Assembly (NCBI GenBank): GCA_017399945.1
Contig: JAFQAQ010000004.1
Coordinates: 124,001-188,000 of the forward strand
Source of the DNA: Clostridia bacterium
GTDB taxonomy: Bacteria; Bacillota; Clostridia; Christensenellales; Borkfalkiaceae
Direction: 5' to 3'
Length of the DNA: 64,000 nucleotides
In this document: piece by piece, positions 7,213-16,275 of the stretch
Position numbering within the stretch: the first letter of the stretch is position 1
How the letters are laid out: each line of letters starts with the position of its first letter
Notes under the pieces: generated by a model
The model's input: the letters and a program-made list of their open reading frames with translations, nothing else
Databases searched by the model: none
What the model was told of the DNA's origin: nothing
Program-made: the position numbers and the translations under genes

Positions 7213-8715
7213 TTATTTTTTAATAGGTTTCATCGTGGGGAAGAGTATAACGTCTCTTATAGAAGCGCTATCGGTTAAAAGCATAACCAATCTATCCACA
7301 CCAAATCCTAATCCACCCGTCGGGGGCATGCCGTATTCTAGCGCAGTTACGAAATCTTCGTCTACCCTTGCGTCGTTACCACCCTTTGCACGTTTTGCTT
7401 CTACCTGTTTTACAAAACGTTCTCTTTGGTCGATTGGATCGTTAAGTTCGGAAAAGGCGTTGCCCATTTCACGCGCGTAGATAAAATACTCGAATCTCTC
7501 GGTGAAAGCGGGATTGGAGGGCTTTCTCTTTGCCAAGGGAGAGTTTTCTACCGGATAGTCGTAAATAAAGGTTGGTTGAACTAGTTTTTCTTCAACGAAC
7601 GCATCGAAGAAGGCTATTAGAACGTGACCTTTGGTCGCCTCGTCCCCTTCGTCAACTTCAACGTGCATTTGTTTTGCAACTTGCCTTGCCTCTTGGTCGG
7701 TTTTCCAATCGTTGTAATCTACGCCTGCGTATTTTTTAACGGCTTCTACCATAGTAAGTCTTTCCCATGGCTTGCCCATATCGATTTCTACCCCTTGATA
7801 GGTAATCTTGTCCGTACCACATACTTCTTTGGTAATGGTGCGATACATATCTTCAATAAGGTTCATCATATCAACGTAGTCGCTATACGCTTGGTACATT
7901 TCAACCGTGGTAAATTCAGGGTTATGAGAACGGTCCATACCTTCGTTACGGAAAATTCTGCCTACTTCGTAAACCCTATCAAAACCACCTACTATAAGCC
8001 TTTTTAGGTATAGTTCGGTTTCGATACGCAAGTACATATCGATATCAAGCGCGTTGTGGTGGGTTTTGAAAGGTCTTGCCGCAGCACCTATTTCCAAAGG
8101 TTGTAAAACGGGGGTATCTACTTCTAGATATCCAACGCCGTCTAGATAGTTTCTTATAGCCTTTAATATCTTAGAACGAGCCACGAAGGTCTTTTTAACT
8201 TCTGGATTAGCAATAAGGTCTATTTCTCTTTGACGGTATCTAGTATCTTCGTCCTTTAATCCGTGATATTTTTCAGGTAAAGGTAATAAAGATTTAGACA
8301 AAAGTTCAACACTGTGCGCGTGAACGGATATCTCGCCCGTTCTGGTGGTGAACACCAAACCGGTAATTCCTACGATATCGCCGATATCGTATTCCTTAAA
8401 CGCAAGATAATCGTCACCTAAATCGTTTATAGATAGATAGCATTGGATAGTTCCCTTGCCGTCTAAAATAACTGCAAAAGAAGCCTTGCCCATAATTCTT
8501 TTGGAGATAAGTCTTCCTGCAATACCAACCGTCTTGCCTTCGTATTCGGCGTAGTTATCTTTAACGTCTTTACTAAACGCCGTTCTGTCGTACTTAACCT
8601 TTTCATAAGGGTTTTTGCCTGCCGCTTTTAACCCTTCAAGCTTTTCACGTCTAATTTTTAATATTTCGTTTAAGTCAAGTTCTTCCACGGGGGAAGCTAA
8701 GTTCTTTTCTTCCAT
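7213..8715 (-). CDS. lysS: Lysyl-tRNA synthetase, class II
   Basis: 500 aa, the usual length. N-terminal OB fold (about 60-165), then the class II core with motif 2 (GRIFRNEGMDRSHNPEFT) near 262 and motif 3 (GLGFGVDRLVML) near 468. Charges tRNA-Lys with lysine. It follows greA by 17 bp; greA-lysS adjacency is common in Firmicutes. AAGGAA lies before the ATG. Confidence 0.97.
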   Translation of the reverse strand: MEEKNLASPVEELDLNEILKIRREKLEGLKAAGKNPYEKVKYDRTAFSKDVKDNYAEYEGKTVGIAGRLISKRIMGKASFAVILDGKGTIQCYLSINDLGDDYLAFKEYDIGDIVGITGLVFTTRTGEISVHAHSVELLSKSLLPLPEKYHGLKDEDTRYRQREIDLIANPEVKKTFVARSKILKAIRNYLDGVGYLEVDTPVLQPLEIGAAARPFKTHHNALDIDMYLRIETELYLKRLIVGGFDRVYEVGRIFRNEGMDRSHNPEFTTVEMYQAYSDYVDMMNLIEDMYRTITKEVCGTDKITYQGVEIDMGKPWERLTMVEAVKKYAGVDYNDWKTDQEARQVAKQMHVEVDEGDEATKGHVLIAFFDAFVEEKLVQPTFIYDYPVENSPLAKRKPSNPAFTERFEYFIYAREMGNAFSELNDPIDQRERFVKQVEAKRAKGGNDARVDEDFVTALEYGMPPTGGLGFGVDRLVMLLTDSASIRDVILFPTMKPIKK

Positions 8716-8732
8716 GTCGTATTCCTTAAAAA

Positions 8733-9203
8733 TTAATATACTTTTTTGATGATTAAAGTGGTGATGCCAGAAGGTACAACTACCCTTACGGTATCCCCCG
8801 CTTTTCTGCCAAGCAACGCGTTGCCGATAGGCGATTCGTTGGAAATTCTGCCTTGTTCAACGTCCGCTTCGGTAGTACCAACGATTTCATAAGTTTGTAA
8901 TTCGCCGTCTTCTTCGTCAATAAAATCTACCTTACTACCAAGGTTAACGTGACCTTTTTTGCTTGCAGTATCCTTAATTATAACAGCCCTTTTAAGCTTG
9001 TCTTCAATTTCTAAAATTTCGCCTTCTATCATCGCTTGCTCGTTTTTAGCAGCGTCGTATTCAGCGTTTTCGGATAAGTCACCGAATTCTCTTGCAGTTT
9101 TGATTCTTTCGGTAATCTCCGCCCTTTTGGTTACTTTGAGATAATCTAAACGTTTCTCAAGTTCTTCTTTACCTTCTTTGGTAAGTAATACTTCTTCAGC
9201 CAT
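8733..9203 (-). CDS. greA: Transcription elongation factor GreA
   Basis: 156 aa. The N-terminal coiled coil (about 8-75, with GDLSENAEYDAAK) reaches into the RNA polymerase channel to rescue backtracked complexes; the C-terminal FKBP-like domain carries SPIGNALLGRKAGD. First gene of the greA-lysS-unknown-tmk-holB-ricT run, with GGAGGG upstream of the ATG. Confidence 0.96.
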   Translation of the reverse strand: MAEEVLLTKEGKEELEKRLDYLKVTKRAEITERIKTAREFGDLSENAEYDAAKNEQAMIEGEILEIEDKLKRAVIIKDTASKKGHVNLGSKVDFIDEEDGELQTYEIVGTTEADVEQGRISNESPIGNALLGRKAGDTVRVVVPSGITTLIIKKVY

Positions 9204-9255
9204 TTTTTAGCCCTCCGTTTTTGCAGTTTTTACTGCCTATATTTTTTACTTATAT

Positions 9256-9285
9256 ATTATAAGTCTTATATAACCCCGTTGTCAA
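9256..9285 (-). promoter_or_regulatory. Promoter of the greA operon
   Basis: TTGACA (9280-9285) and TATAAT (9256-9261) on the minus strand, 18 bp apart, about 53 bp before greA. Confidence 0.65.
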
Positions 9286-9399
9286 TAACGCAAACTTTTT
9301 CCCGCGGAAAAAACCCGTTTTTTTGCTTGTTTTTTATTGTTTTTTCCATTTCGGCTTGAAAATATTTTTAATTTTTTGTAATTTTTTTTCAAAAGGGTA

Positions 9400-9427
9400 T
9401 TGACAAAAGTCAATTTTGTGATAAAAT
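9400..9427 (+). promoter_or_regulatory. Promoter of second candidate small RNA
   Basis: TTGACA at 9400-9405 and TAAAAT at 9422-9427, 16 bp apart. Confidence 0.6.
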
Positions 9428-9433
9428 AGTCTA

Positions 9434-9524
9434 CGATAAGGGTTTCGCAATAGGCGAAATGAGTTTCCGGAATAATATATTATAAGAAAAAAGAAGGTTG
9501 CGTTTTGGCAACCTTCTTTTTTTT
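9434..9524 (+). ncRNA. Candidate small RNA, about 90 nt
   Basis: A plus-strand promoter is followed by a short stem (TTTCGC / GCGAAA), a linker and a strong terminator, with no reading frame between. The terminator is shared with the convergent DUF1540 gene, and the next plus-strand gene (rplI) lies beyond that gene, so the RNA is not an obvious leader. It matches no class that I recognise. Confidence 0.4.
9486..9524. terminator. Bidirectional terminator
   Basis: Stem AGAAGGTTGC / GCAACCTTCT (one-base offset) with A and T runs on both sides; ends the small RNA and the DUF1540 gene. Confidence 0.85.
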
Positions 9525-9669
9525 ATTGATGCTCGGAATAGTCGTTACAACGAGTACAACTTTCACCACAACCACACGTTATGCTTACGTTGTCTAGCGA
9601 ACAGTTACACCCGTTTACGTTATGCTTGCAATTCCTTACGTCGCATCTGATTGAACGGTTTTTGCGCAT
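9523..9669 (-). CDS. DUF1540 cysteine-rich small protein
   Basis: A 48-aa reading frame starting at 9669 with GGAG eight nt upstream. It has eight cysteines, in a pattern (RCDVRNCKHNVNGCNC then CGCGESCTRC) that resembles DUF1540 proteins of Clostridia, which are usually 40-60 aa and probably bind metal. Function is unknown. It is a single gene transcribed against the candidate small RNA. Confidence 0.75.
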   Translation of the reverse strand: MRKNRSIRCDVRNCKHNVNGCNCSLDNVSITCGCGESCTRCNDYSEHQ

Positions 9670-9775
9670 ATGCTTTCTCCTTTTTATTTTATTATTGTCT
9701 TATAAAAGATTTATATACCGTTACTATTGACTTTTTTTGTGGTTGATAGTAAAATATATTAAAAGGAGACTGACT

Positions 9776-10216
9776 ATGAAAGTTGTTTTATTAAAAGACG
9801 TTAAAGGCTCTGGCAAGGCTGGTGATATAATCGACGCAAAGGACGGATTTGCGCAAAACTTTTTGATTAAAAAGGGGCTTGCAAAGGTTGCCGACGCGCA
9901 AGCTAAAAGCGAAAACATTGGGCAAAAACAAGCGCAAGCTTTCCATCGCGCCGAAGAACTTAAAGCCAACAAGTTGTTAAGAGAACAACTTGACGGAAAA
10001 CAAGTTACGATACAAGTTAAAAGTGGCGCTAACGGCAAGTTTTTCGGTAGCGTTACCAACAAGGAAGTTGCCGACAAACTTTTGGAAATGGGCGTTGATA
10101 TCGACAAGAAAAAGATTACCGTTCCAAACGGTATAAAAACTGCCGGCGCTTATCCCGTAACCATTAGAATTTCCGCCGAAGAAACGGCAAAAATCACACT
10201 TAACGTTATAAACTAA
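9776..10216 (+). CDS. rplI: 50S ribosomal protein L9
   Basis: 146 aa. N-terminal RNA-binding lobe with the L9 signature [20 protein letters not shown], a long connecting helix (about 40-75) and a C-terminal lobe. The start is the ATG at 9776, preceded by AAAAGGAGACTGACT; an upstream in-frame ATG lacks a site. It stands alone here, away from its usual partners rpsF, ssb, dnaB or the GdpP gene. Confidence 0.96.
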   Translation: MKVVLLKDVKGSGKAGDIIDAKDGFAQNFLIKKGLAKVADAQAKSENIGQKQAQAFHRAEELKANKLLREQLDGKQVTIQVKSGANGKFFGSVTNKEVADKLLEMGVDIDKKKITVPNGIKTAGAYPVTIRISAEETAKITLNVIN

Positions 10217-10220
10217 TTAA

Positions 10221-10249
10221 AAAAAGGACTTGAATTTCAAGTCCTTTTT
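10221..10249. terminator. Bidirectional terminator
   Basis: Stem AAGGACTTGAA / TTCAAGTCCTT with flanking A/T runs between convergent rplI and the GT2 gene. Confidence 0.85.
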
Positions 10250-10250
10250 C

Positions 10251-11204
10251 TTATAAAAATATTCGCATTAAACTAAACAGCAATCCACCGAATCTTCTAT
10301 ACGGTGCAATAAAGTTTTTCCTTTGTTTTTTGAAATCTTTTTTATAGGTTTTTGCTTCTACAACAAACTGCTTTTTTTCGGCTTTCTTTTTAAGTTTTCT
10401 TGCGTACAACATAAATTGTAGTTGCATTAAAAACCACCATGCGTTTATCCTTGAAACAAGTTCTTTGTCCTCGCATTCTCTTTGTCTTACTTCATAAACC
10501 TTTTGCTTTAAGACGGATATGCCGTTAAACTTTTTTTCAGAACAAGTAAGACCGGATAGAGAGCCTTTCGTTCTAAAATAATGATAGGTGCGTTTTGTGG
10601 TATAATACACCCTTCCATAATTTGCCCTTGTCAAGTATTCTAAACAAAAAACCGTGTCTTCACAAAGTTGAATATTATCCGAAAACCTTAAATCTCCACA
10701 AATAGACCTGCGATAAATTTTACTGCAAGAAAAGGCGCTGAACGTTCTGTCACCAACGACTTCTCTTTTGGCGTCGGCTATCGTAAAACTGGTTACTTTG
10801 CCTTGTTTTTGCTTAAAGTCCTTTTTAGAACGTTTTTGTTGTTTCATTCCGGAAGTAGCCAAAACGCAATCGTCGCTCATCATTTCCATAAGCGTGCTAA
10901 CGTGGTCTTTTTCCACCCTGTCGTCACTATCCACGAAGGTAAAAAACTCCCCGTCGATAACGCCTAAGGCGCAGTTTCTTGCGTGGGTTGGTCCACCGTT
11001 TTTTTCAAGGTCGATAACCGTTACCCTTTGGTCGCCACTTACATTTTTTTGTATTACCGACAAGGTTTGGTCGGTAGAACAATCGTTTACGACGTAAATT
11101 TTTATATTAGGATAATCTTGCGCCATAACAGACTTTAACGCCTCCGCAATATATTCTTGGGCGTTATAGGCGGGCATTATTACGTTTACTAGGGGTTTTT
11201 GCAT
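10251..11204 (-). CDS. Family 2 glycosyltransferase
   Basis: 317 aa GT-A fold enzyme: VNVIMPAYNAQEYI at the N-terminus, the nucleotide-binding VNDCSTDQT and the DxD-type metal site VDSDDR near 100. A basic C-terminal tail (KKQRKNF, RR) may touch the membrane. It probably transfers a sugar to a cell-surface glycan or lipid. I use the ATG at 11204 with GGAAG upstream; an upstream in-frame GTG has none. A promoter TTGATT-17-TATAAT lies on the minus strand near 11262-11302. Confidence 0.85.
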   Translation of the reverse strand: MQKPLVNVIMPAYNAQEYIAEALKSVMAQDYPNIKIYVVNDCSTDQTLSVIQKNVSGDQRVTVIDLEKNGGPTHARNCALGVIDGEFFTFVDSDDRVEKDHVSTLMEMMSDDCVLATSGMKQQKRSKKDFKQKQGKVTSFTIADAKREVVGDRTFSAFSCSKIYRRSICGDLRFSDNIQLCEDTVFCLEYLTRANYGRVYYTTKRTYHYFRTKGSLSGLTCSEKKFNGISVLKQKVYEVRQRECEDKELVSRINAWWFLMQLQFMLYARKLKKKAEKKQFVVEAKTYKKDFKKQRKNFIAPYRRFGGLLFSLMRIFL

Positions 11205-11368
11205 TGAGTTTTCTTCCGAATATTCGTTAAACGGCAGTGAATTCACACAGCTTTTCCGTTGTATTTTATAATTATATATTATACTTTACTAAAAATCAAG
11301 CGTTATTAAATATTGACGTAAAATATCCTCTTTTGTCGGCTTGAAAATTTATGTTTTTTTGTTTTTCG

Positions 11369-11397
11369 TTGACTTTAACTCGCATATATTGTATAAT
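11369..11397 (+). promoter_or_regulatory. Promoter of flippase gene, giving a leaderless mRNA
   Basis: TTGACT (11369-11374) and TATAAT (11392-11397), 17 bp apart. The -10 box ends only 8 bp before the ATG at 11406, so transcription should begin at or within a base or two of the start codon. Confidence 0.7.
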
Positions 11398-11405
11398 GGC
11401 TTGGT

Positions 11406-12842
11406 ATGAAACGAAAACAAAAACCTATTATTCAGAAAATAGAATTCGACGAGAAAACAAAGGAGCCTATTACCGTGCAGCTAAAAACTGACGATCAGCC
11501 TATTTCCGTTGTGCAAGATAGCGCACCCGTTGCCGATTCGGTTTCTGAAAAGGAATACTATCAAAAGGGAAAACAATTGGTAATGAAGCAGGTTTTCGGC
11601 TTCGAACCTAAGGATTCCCAAATAGATAAACGTAAAAGAAGGTTAAAGAACACTTTCGTTATAGTGTTTGCTATTATGATGATTGCTGTCCTTGCTTGGA
11701 CGGCGTATAACGACTTCTTTTCGGGTAACGAAACCTTGCCCACTTGGGATAAGGTTGCGGAGATTTTTTCGCGCACGTGGAAATATCTTTTATACGCGCT
11801 TGGCGTTTTAGCACTAACCTATCTTGCAAAAGCGCTTAAACTTTCTATCTTATGCAAATCGCTAACGGGAAAGTTTAAGTTTTGGACGTGCGTTGAAACG
11901 GCTATCGTTGGGCTTTATTATAACAACGTTACCCCGCTCGCCGTTGGTGGTCAGCCTTTTGAAGTTTATCACCTTGCTAAACACGGTGTTAAGGGCGGAC
12001 ATGCCACTTCCTTGCCTATTGCGACCTACTTTTTTAATCAACTTGCATACGCAATTTTAGGGCTAGTGGCTATAACGACCTTTACTTCCAACCTACTAAA
12101 CGTGCCAACCGATATGATAGGCGTTATCCCACACATAGTTGCCATACTCGCTTACGTGGGAATAAGTTTTTCAATGTTGTTGCCGTTAATGGTAATTTTA
12201 TTCTCGCTTAAACCTAAATGGGGCTCTAAACTAGTTGCTTTGGTTCTTTATATTGGAAACAAACTACGCATAATCAAAAAACCCAAGGAAACCACCATAA
12301 AAACCTATCGCACGGTTATACAAAACAGTAGATGCTTAAAACGCATTGCAACCAAACCTTTGCAATTTATTTTAATACTTATACTAAGTTTCGTTGAACA
12401 CCTTGCAGGGTTTTCTATTGCGTACTTCTCGCTTAAATTCTTTGGGTTCGACTGGTCGGGGTTCGGCTCGGTTGGTCCTATCGAATGGGCGCAAGTAGTT
12501 CAATTATGTATGATACTAAGCGCCGCCATTTCCTTTATACCAACACCCGGAAACGCGGGCGCTGCCGACCTTTCCTTCTATTTGCTGTTTAAGACGGGAC
12601 TTGGTATTTCTCTTAACGGAATAAAATACGGTGGTTTTGCATTCCCTGCAATGGCAACTTGGAGAATATTGTCCTTTTACTCATACCTTATAGTAGGGTT
12701 TATATTTACTTCCATCAAACGCCGTGCAGACGGCAAGCGCGAACGACAAAAACTTGCGCGAGAAAACGGAATAGATTTAACCCTTGCGCAAGGGGAAAAC
12801 GTTTCGCTTACACTTCCACCTACAAACGATAAAAAAGAATAA
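11406..12842 (+). CDS. LPG-synthase-type flippase-like membrane protein
   Basis: 478 aa. A polar N-terminal region of about 80 residues is followed by about eight transmembrane segments with signature pieces NNVTPLAVGGQPFEV and FIPTPGNAGAADLSF. These are diagnostic of the lysylphosphatidylglycerol synthase transmembrane domain family (PF03706). MprF proteins carry a catalytic domain after this unit; here it is absent, so the protein is the stand-alone form, which is linked to lipid or glycolipid flipping or to surface glycan assembly. Flanking GT2 and UGM genes fit the latter. The ATG has no ribosome binding site (see promoter). Confidence 0.85.
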   Translation: MKRKQKPIIQKIEFDEKTKEPITVQLKTDDQPISVVQDSAPVADSVSEKEYYQKGKQLVMKQVFGFEPKDSQIDKRKRRLKNTFVIVFAIMMIAVLAWTAYNDFFSGNETLPTWDKVAEIFSRTWKYLLYALGVLALTYLAKALKLSILCKSLTGKFKFWTCVETAIVGLYYNNVTPLAVGGQPFEVYHLAKHGVKGGHATSLPIATYFFNQLAYAILGLVAITTFTSNLLNVPTDMIGVIPHIVAILAYVGISFSMLLPLMVILFSLKPKWGSKLVALVLYIGNKLRIIKKPKETTIKTYRTVIQNSRCLKRIATKPLQFILILILSFVEHLAGFSIAYFSLKFFGFDWSGFGSVGPIEWAQVVQLCMILSAAISFIPTPGNAGAADLSFYLLFKTGLGISLNGIKYGGFAFPAMATWRILSFYSYLIVGFIFTSIKRRADGKRERQKLARENGIDLTLAQGENVSLTLPPTNDKKE

Positions 12843-12867
12843 CTTAAAAAATTTTTTGTAAATCAAA

Positions 12868-12905
12868 ACGCCCGTTTGCCAATCGGCAAACGGGCGTATT
12901 TTTTG
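12868..12905. terminator. Bidirectional terminator
   Basis: A 13-bp GC-rich stem (ACGCCCGTTTGCC / GGCAAACGGGCGT) with a T run, between convergent genes. Confidence 0.9.
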
Positions 12906-12916
12906 TTTCATTTATA

Positions 12917-13933
12917 TTAGTTAAACTTAAAAATCTTTCTCACTACGACGTAAATGGTTTTGCATAACCAACAAACGAATTTGTTTTTAGAAGCAACCAT
13001 ACCCGAGAACTTGCGTTTGCTTTTTTTGTATGCAGTAGGTTGTTTAAGTTTATATTCTTGCCATAAATCAAGGCGTTTTTGATAACTTTCTTTATCACCT
13101 AGTTTTATTAGATAAATACTGTTTATTAGCATCATCACGTGCATAAAATCAAACATGTATTTATATAGTTTTTTAGACTGAGTTTTTATTTTATCCAAGT
13201 CGTGAAGATCAAAAAGAATTTTTGTTACCTTTATATGTTGGTCAATTCTTTTCATTATAATTTGTTCGTTTACCGATTGGTCTTCCCTACCGATAAAGTA
13301 ACGGTAAAAATCTACGTTTAGATAATAAAGTTTTTTTGCAAGTGGTAAGGGTTTGTAGATAAAAATATTATCCACGTAAAAGGTGTGTTCGGGTAAAACA
13401 AGCTCACAATCTCTTATAAACTGCGTTCTATAAACTACTGCGTGCATAGCCACGAACTTACCCACTTCAAGTGGTTTCATTTCGTCGAAAGCAAACACTC
13501 TGTTTTCGGGCATTTTGCCCTTATAACTAATAACCCTAGTAGTGTTATTTGCAGTATATTCGTAAACGTAGTTCATAAAAAACGCGTCTACGTCTTCATT
13601 TAGGTTTTTTAGCGTGTTTATAAATTTTTCCAAGGCTTGTTCGTCTGCCCAGTCGTCAGAATCCACCACCTTGAAATATTTGCCAACGGCGTTTTTAATG
13701 CCCGTGTTTACTGCTTGGCCGTGCCCACCGTTAGGTTGATGAATTGCAGTTATAATGCTTGGATAACGGCTAGCAAAATCGTCGCAAATTTTGGCAGTGT
13801 CGTCTTTGGTTGAGCCGTCGTCCACCAAAATTATTTGCGCATCCTCGCCTGCTTTTAGCAAGGAATTAACGCATTTTTCCATATATGATGCCGAGTTATA
13901 ACATGGAACTGCAAAAGTTATAAGTTTGTCCAT
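12917..13933 (-). CDS. Family 2 glycosyltransferase
   Basis: 338 aa. AVPCYNSASYM, ILVDDGSTKD (about 34-43) and VVDSDDW (about 89) are the GT2 nucleotide- and metal-binding motifs, and NGGHGQAVNTG lies between them. The C-terminal 100 residues are basic and partly hydrophobic. It is 10 bp downstream of glf on the same strand, so galactofuranose transfer from UDP-Galf is a reasonable guess, unproven. Confidence 0.87.
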   Translation of the reverse strand: MDKLITFAVPCYNSASYMEKCVNSLLKAGEDAQIILVDDGSTKDDTAKICDDFASRYPSIITAIHQPNGGHGQAVNTGIKNAVGKYFKVVDSDDWADEQALEKFINTLKNLNEDVDAFFMNYVYEYTANNTTRVISYKGKMPENRVFAFDEMKPLEVGKFVAMHAVVYRTQFIRDCELVLPEHTFYVDNIFIYKPLPLAKKLYYLNVDFYRYFIGREDQSVNEQIIMKRIDQHIKVTKILFDLHDLDKIKTQSKKLYKYMFDFMHVMMLINSIYLIKLGDKESYQKRLDLWQEYKLKQPTAYKKSKRKFSGMVASKNKFVCWLCKTIYVVVRKIFKFN

Positions 13934-13943
13934 AAAAAGTTCC

Positions 13944-15089
13944 TTATTCTACTATCAAAGGATTGTTATCGTGAAGGGCGATTGCGTCTTCTACCGCAAC
14001 GTCCATGTTAACGTATTTGTAATTAGCAAGTCTACCTAAAAGTTTCAAGTTGGCGTATCCGTTAGCTAAAATTTTGTATTTAGCGTACTGCGCCAAGTTT
14101 TGCTCAATAGGAATTGGATAGTAAGGCTCTGATTTTTTACCGCACGCGCGTGAAAACTCTTTTACGATAACCGTCTTGTTTTTTGGCGAGCAAGTAAACT
14201 TTGTAAATTCAGATATCCTAGTAAAACGCTTGTCGGTGGTATAGTTAACCACTGCCGACGGTTGATAAGAAGTTAGGTTTTTGGTTATAAACTTAAACTT
14301 TAAACTTCTATAAGGCAACGCGCCGAACCTATACGAGAACAGTTCGTCTATTCTACCCGTATAAATAACCGTACCGTCAAAAGCCCTGCCGTCAAGATAA
14401 ATTTTGCCGTCCTTTAATGCAATAGCCTTGCTTGCGTCCGTGCAAAGTTTGGTGGTAATATTCGGGTGACAAAGCATTTTTTCCACCAGCGCGGTAAATC
14501 CATTTTTGGGCATATACTGAAACTCGTCTGTAAAATACCTATCTTCATAAGATAGATAAACGGGCACTCTATTCATAACTTGTTCGCCGAGCGCTTCTGG
14601 TGGCATACCCCACTGCTTTTTGGTATATTTATAAAAAATATTATCGTAAACGAACTGCGCAAACTCACGAATTTCGGCGTTTTCGTGGGATTTAAGGCTT
14701 AAAATAGGTACTTTCACCCCTTCGCCTACTTGGGCTACCAAAAGGTCGTTTATGCGTTTTGCTTTTTCTTTTGGGAAAAGTTGATATAACCCCGTAAGGT
14801 TAAACGGCACGGGCACTAACTGTCCGTTTAGGTTAGCGAGCACCTTGTGTTCGTATTTTTCCCATTCTGTAAAACGCGACAAAAAATCAAAAACTTGTCT
14901 TTTGTTAGTGTGAAATATATGCGGACCGTAAGTTTGTACGGTTATTCCGTTTTTATCAACGTAATCGTGGACGTTACCACCAAGAGTGGCTCTTCTATCC
15001 ATTACCAATACGTCCGCGCCGTCTTCCGCGTAAAGTCTTGCAACGGTTGCGCCCGAAAGACCTGCGCCGACAACTATTACTTTTTTCAT
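13944..15089 (-). CDS. glf: UDP-galactopyranose mutase
   Basis: 381 aa flavoenzyme that converts UDP-galactopyranose to UDP-galactofuranose. The FAD-binding VVGAGLSGATVARLYAE starts at residue 5, GPHIFHTN is near 54-61 and the C-terminal LGRLANYKYVNMD near 352 is the second FAD contact typical of the family. Its presence with two GT2 enzymes implies a galactofuranose-containing surface polymer. Confidence 0.95.
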   Translation of the reverse strand: MKKVIVVGAGLSGATVARLYAEDGADVLVMDRRATLGGNVHDYVDKNGITVQTYGPHIFHTNKRQVFDFLSRFTEWEKYEHKVLANLNGQLVPVPFNLTGLYQLFPKEKAKRINDLLVAQVGEGVKVPILSLKSHENAEIREFAQFVYDNIFYKYTKKQWGMPPEALGEQVMNRVPVYLSYEDRYFTDEFQYMPKNGFTALVEKMLCHPNITTKLCTDASKAIALKDGKIYLDGRAFDGTVIYTGRIDELFSYRFGALPYRSLKFKFITKNLTSYQPSAVVNYTTDKRFTRISEFTKFTCSPKNKTVIVKEFSRACGKKSEPYYPIPIEQNLAQYAKYKILANGYANLKLLGRLANYKYVNMDVAVEDAIALHDNNPLIVE

Positions 15090-15102
15090 TTAATTCTCCG
15101 AG

Positions 15103-16275
15103 CTATTTTTTTAATTCTTCCACAAACTCTTTAATCTTTTCCATTGCTTTTATAAGGTTTTGCATAGAATAAGCGTAAGAAACTCTTATATAATCTTTGC
15201 CAAACTCCCCAAAAGCATTTCCGGGAACTACCGCCACGCCTTTGGAATTTAAAAGCTGAGTTGCGAACTGTTCTCCGGTAAGACCAGTGTTTTTAACGCA
15301 CGGGAATATGTAAAAACAACCCTTAGGCTCGTAACAAGTAAGCCCCATATCGAGAAACGCGCCGTGCATAAACTTTCTGCGTTTATCGTATTCTTCTTTC
15401 ATAACCGATACCGAATGCATGTTATCTTGCGCGCCGTGCAAAAGACCTTCTAGCGCAGCGTATTGAGATAATATGGGCGCGCAAATTGCCGTGTATTGAT
15501 GGATTTTTAGCAAGGTAGAAAGTATTGGTTCTGGCGCACACACGTATCCTACACGCCAACCGGTCATTGCGAACGCCTTGGAAAATCCACTGATTAACAC
15601 TACCCTGTCTTTAAGTTCAGGTATGCTTGCTATCGAACAATGGGTTACGCCGTAAGTTAGTTCAGCGTAAATTTCGTCTGAAATAACTAATAAATCGTGC
15701 TTTAAGATAACCGGCACGAGTTTTTGTATATCTTCCCTTTCCATAATTCCACCCGTTGGGTTGTTTGGGTATGGGAAAATTATGGCTTTTGTTTTTTCGG
15801 TGATAACGCTTTCAAGGTTTTCTGGGGTTAGCTTAAATCCGTTTGCGCCGTCGCACGGCACCGAAACGGCTGTTCCACCCAAAAGTTCTACGCACGGTTT
15901 ATAGGATACGTAACTTGGGTCTGGTACGACTATCTCGTCACCTTCGTTTACGATTGCGCGCAAAGTGATATCGATAGCTTCGCTTGCGCCAACGGTTATT
16001 ACCGTTAGATCAGCAGAAAAATCTACCGAGAATCTGTTTTTTAGATATAGGGAAATTTGTTCTCTAAGTTCGGACAATCCTTTGTTAGAAGTGTATTGGG
16101 TATATCCCTTTTTAATTGCGTTTATACTACTTGCCCTTATTTCCCACGGGGTTATAAAATCTGGCTCACCCACGCCGAGCGAAATTACGTTTTTGTTTTT
16201 AGACGCTAAATCAAAAAACTTTCTTATGCCACTCGGGGGTATGTTCTTTGCCCTTTTGCTTAAAAAATCTCTCAT
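15103..16275 (-). CDS. PLP-dependent class I/II aminotransferase (PatA-like)
   Basis: 390 aa fold-type I aminotransferase. LGVGEPDF at the N-terminus, YPNNPTGG near 170 and SGFSKAFAMTGWRVGY near 230, whose lysine binds PLP, are all intact. Closest in layout to aspartate/aromatic aminotransferases of the PatA group. Its start overlaps the stop of the Lrp-type regulator by 4 bp, so the regulator and enzyme are one operon and the regulator probably senses an amino acid related to its substrate. Confidence 0.9.
   Translation of the reverse strand: MRDFLSKRAKNIPPSGIRKFFDLASKNKNVISLGVGEPDFITPWEIRASSINAIKKGYTQYTSNKGLSELREQISLYLKNRFSVDFSADLTVITVGASEAIDITLRAIVNEGDEIVVPDPSYVSYKPCVELLGGTAVSVPCDGANGFKLTPENLESVITEKTKAIIFPYPNNPTGGIMEREDIQKLVPVILKHDLLVISDEIYAELTYGVTHCSIASIPELKDRVVLISGFSKAFAMTGWRVGYVCAPEPILSTLLKIHQYTAICAPILSQYAALEGLLHGAQDNMHSVSVMKEEYDKRRKFMHGAFLDMGLTCYEPKGCFYIFPCVKNTGLTGEQFATQLLNSKGVAVVPGNAFGEFGKDYIRVSYAYSMQNLIKAMEKIKEFVEELKK

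Noticed and set aside
1740-9480. Shared AATAATATAT-x-ATAAG stretch at about 1748 and 9467
   Set aside because: It lies in opposite orientation relative to the two predicted RNAs and is low-complexity AT sequence, so it is probably chance.
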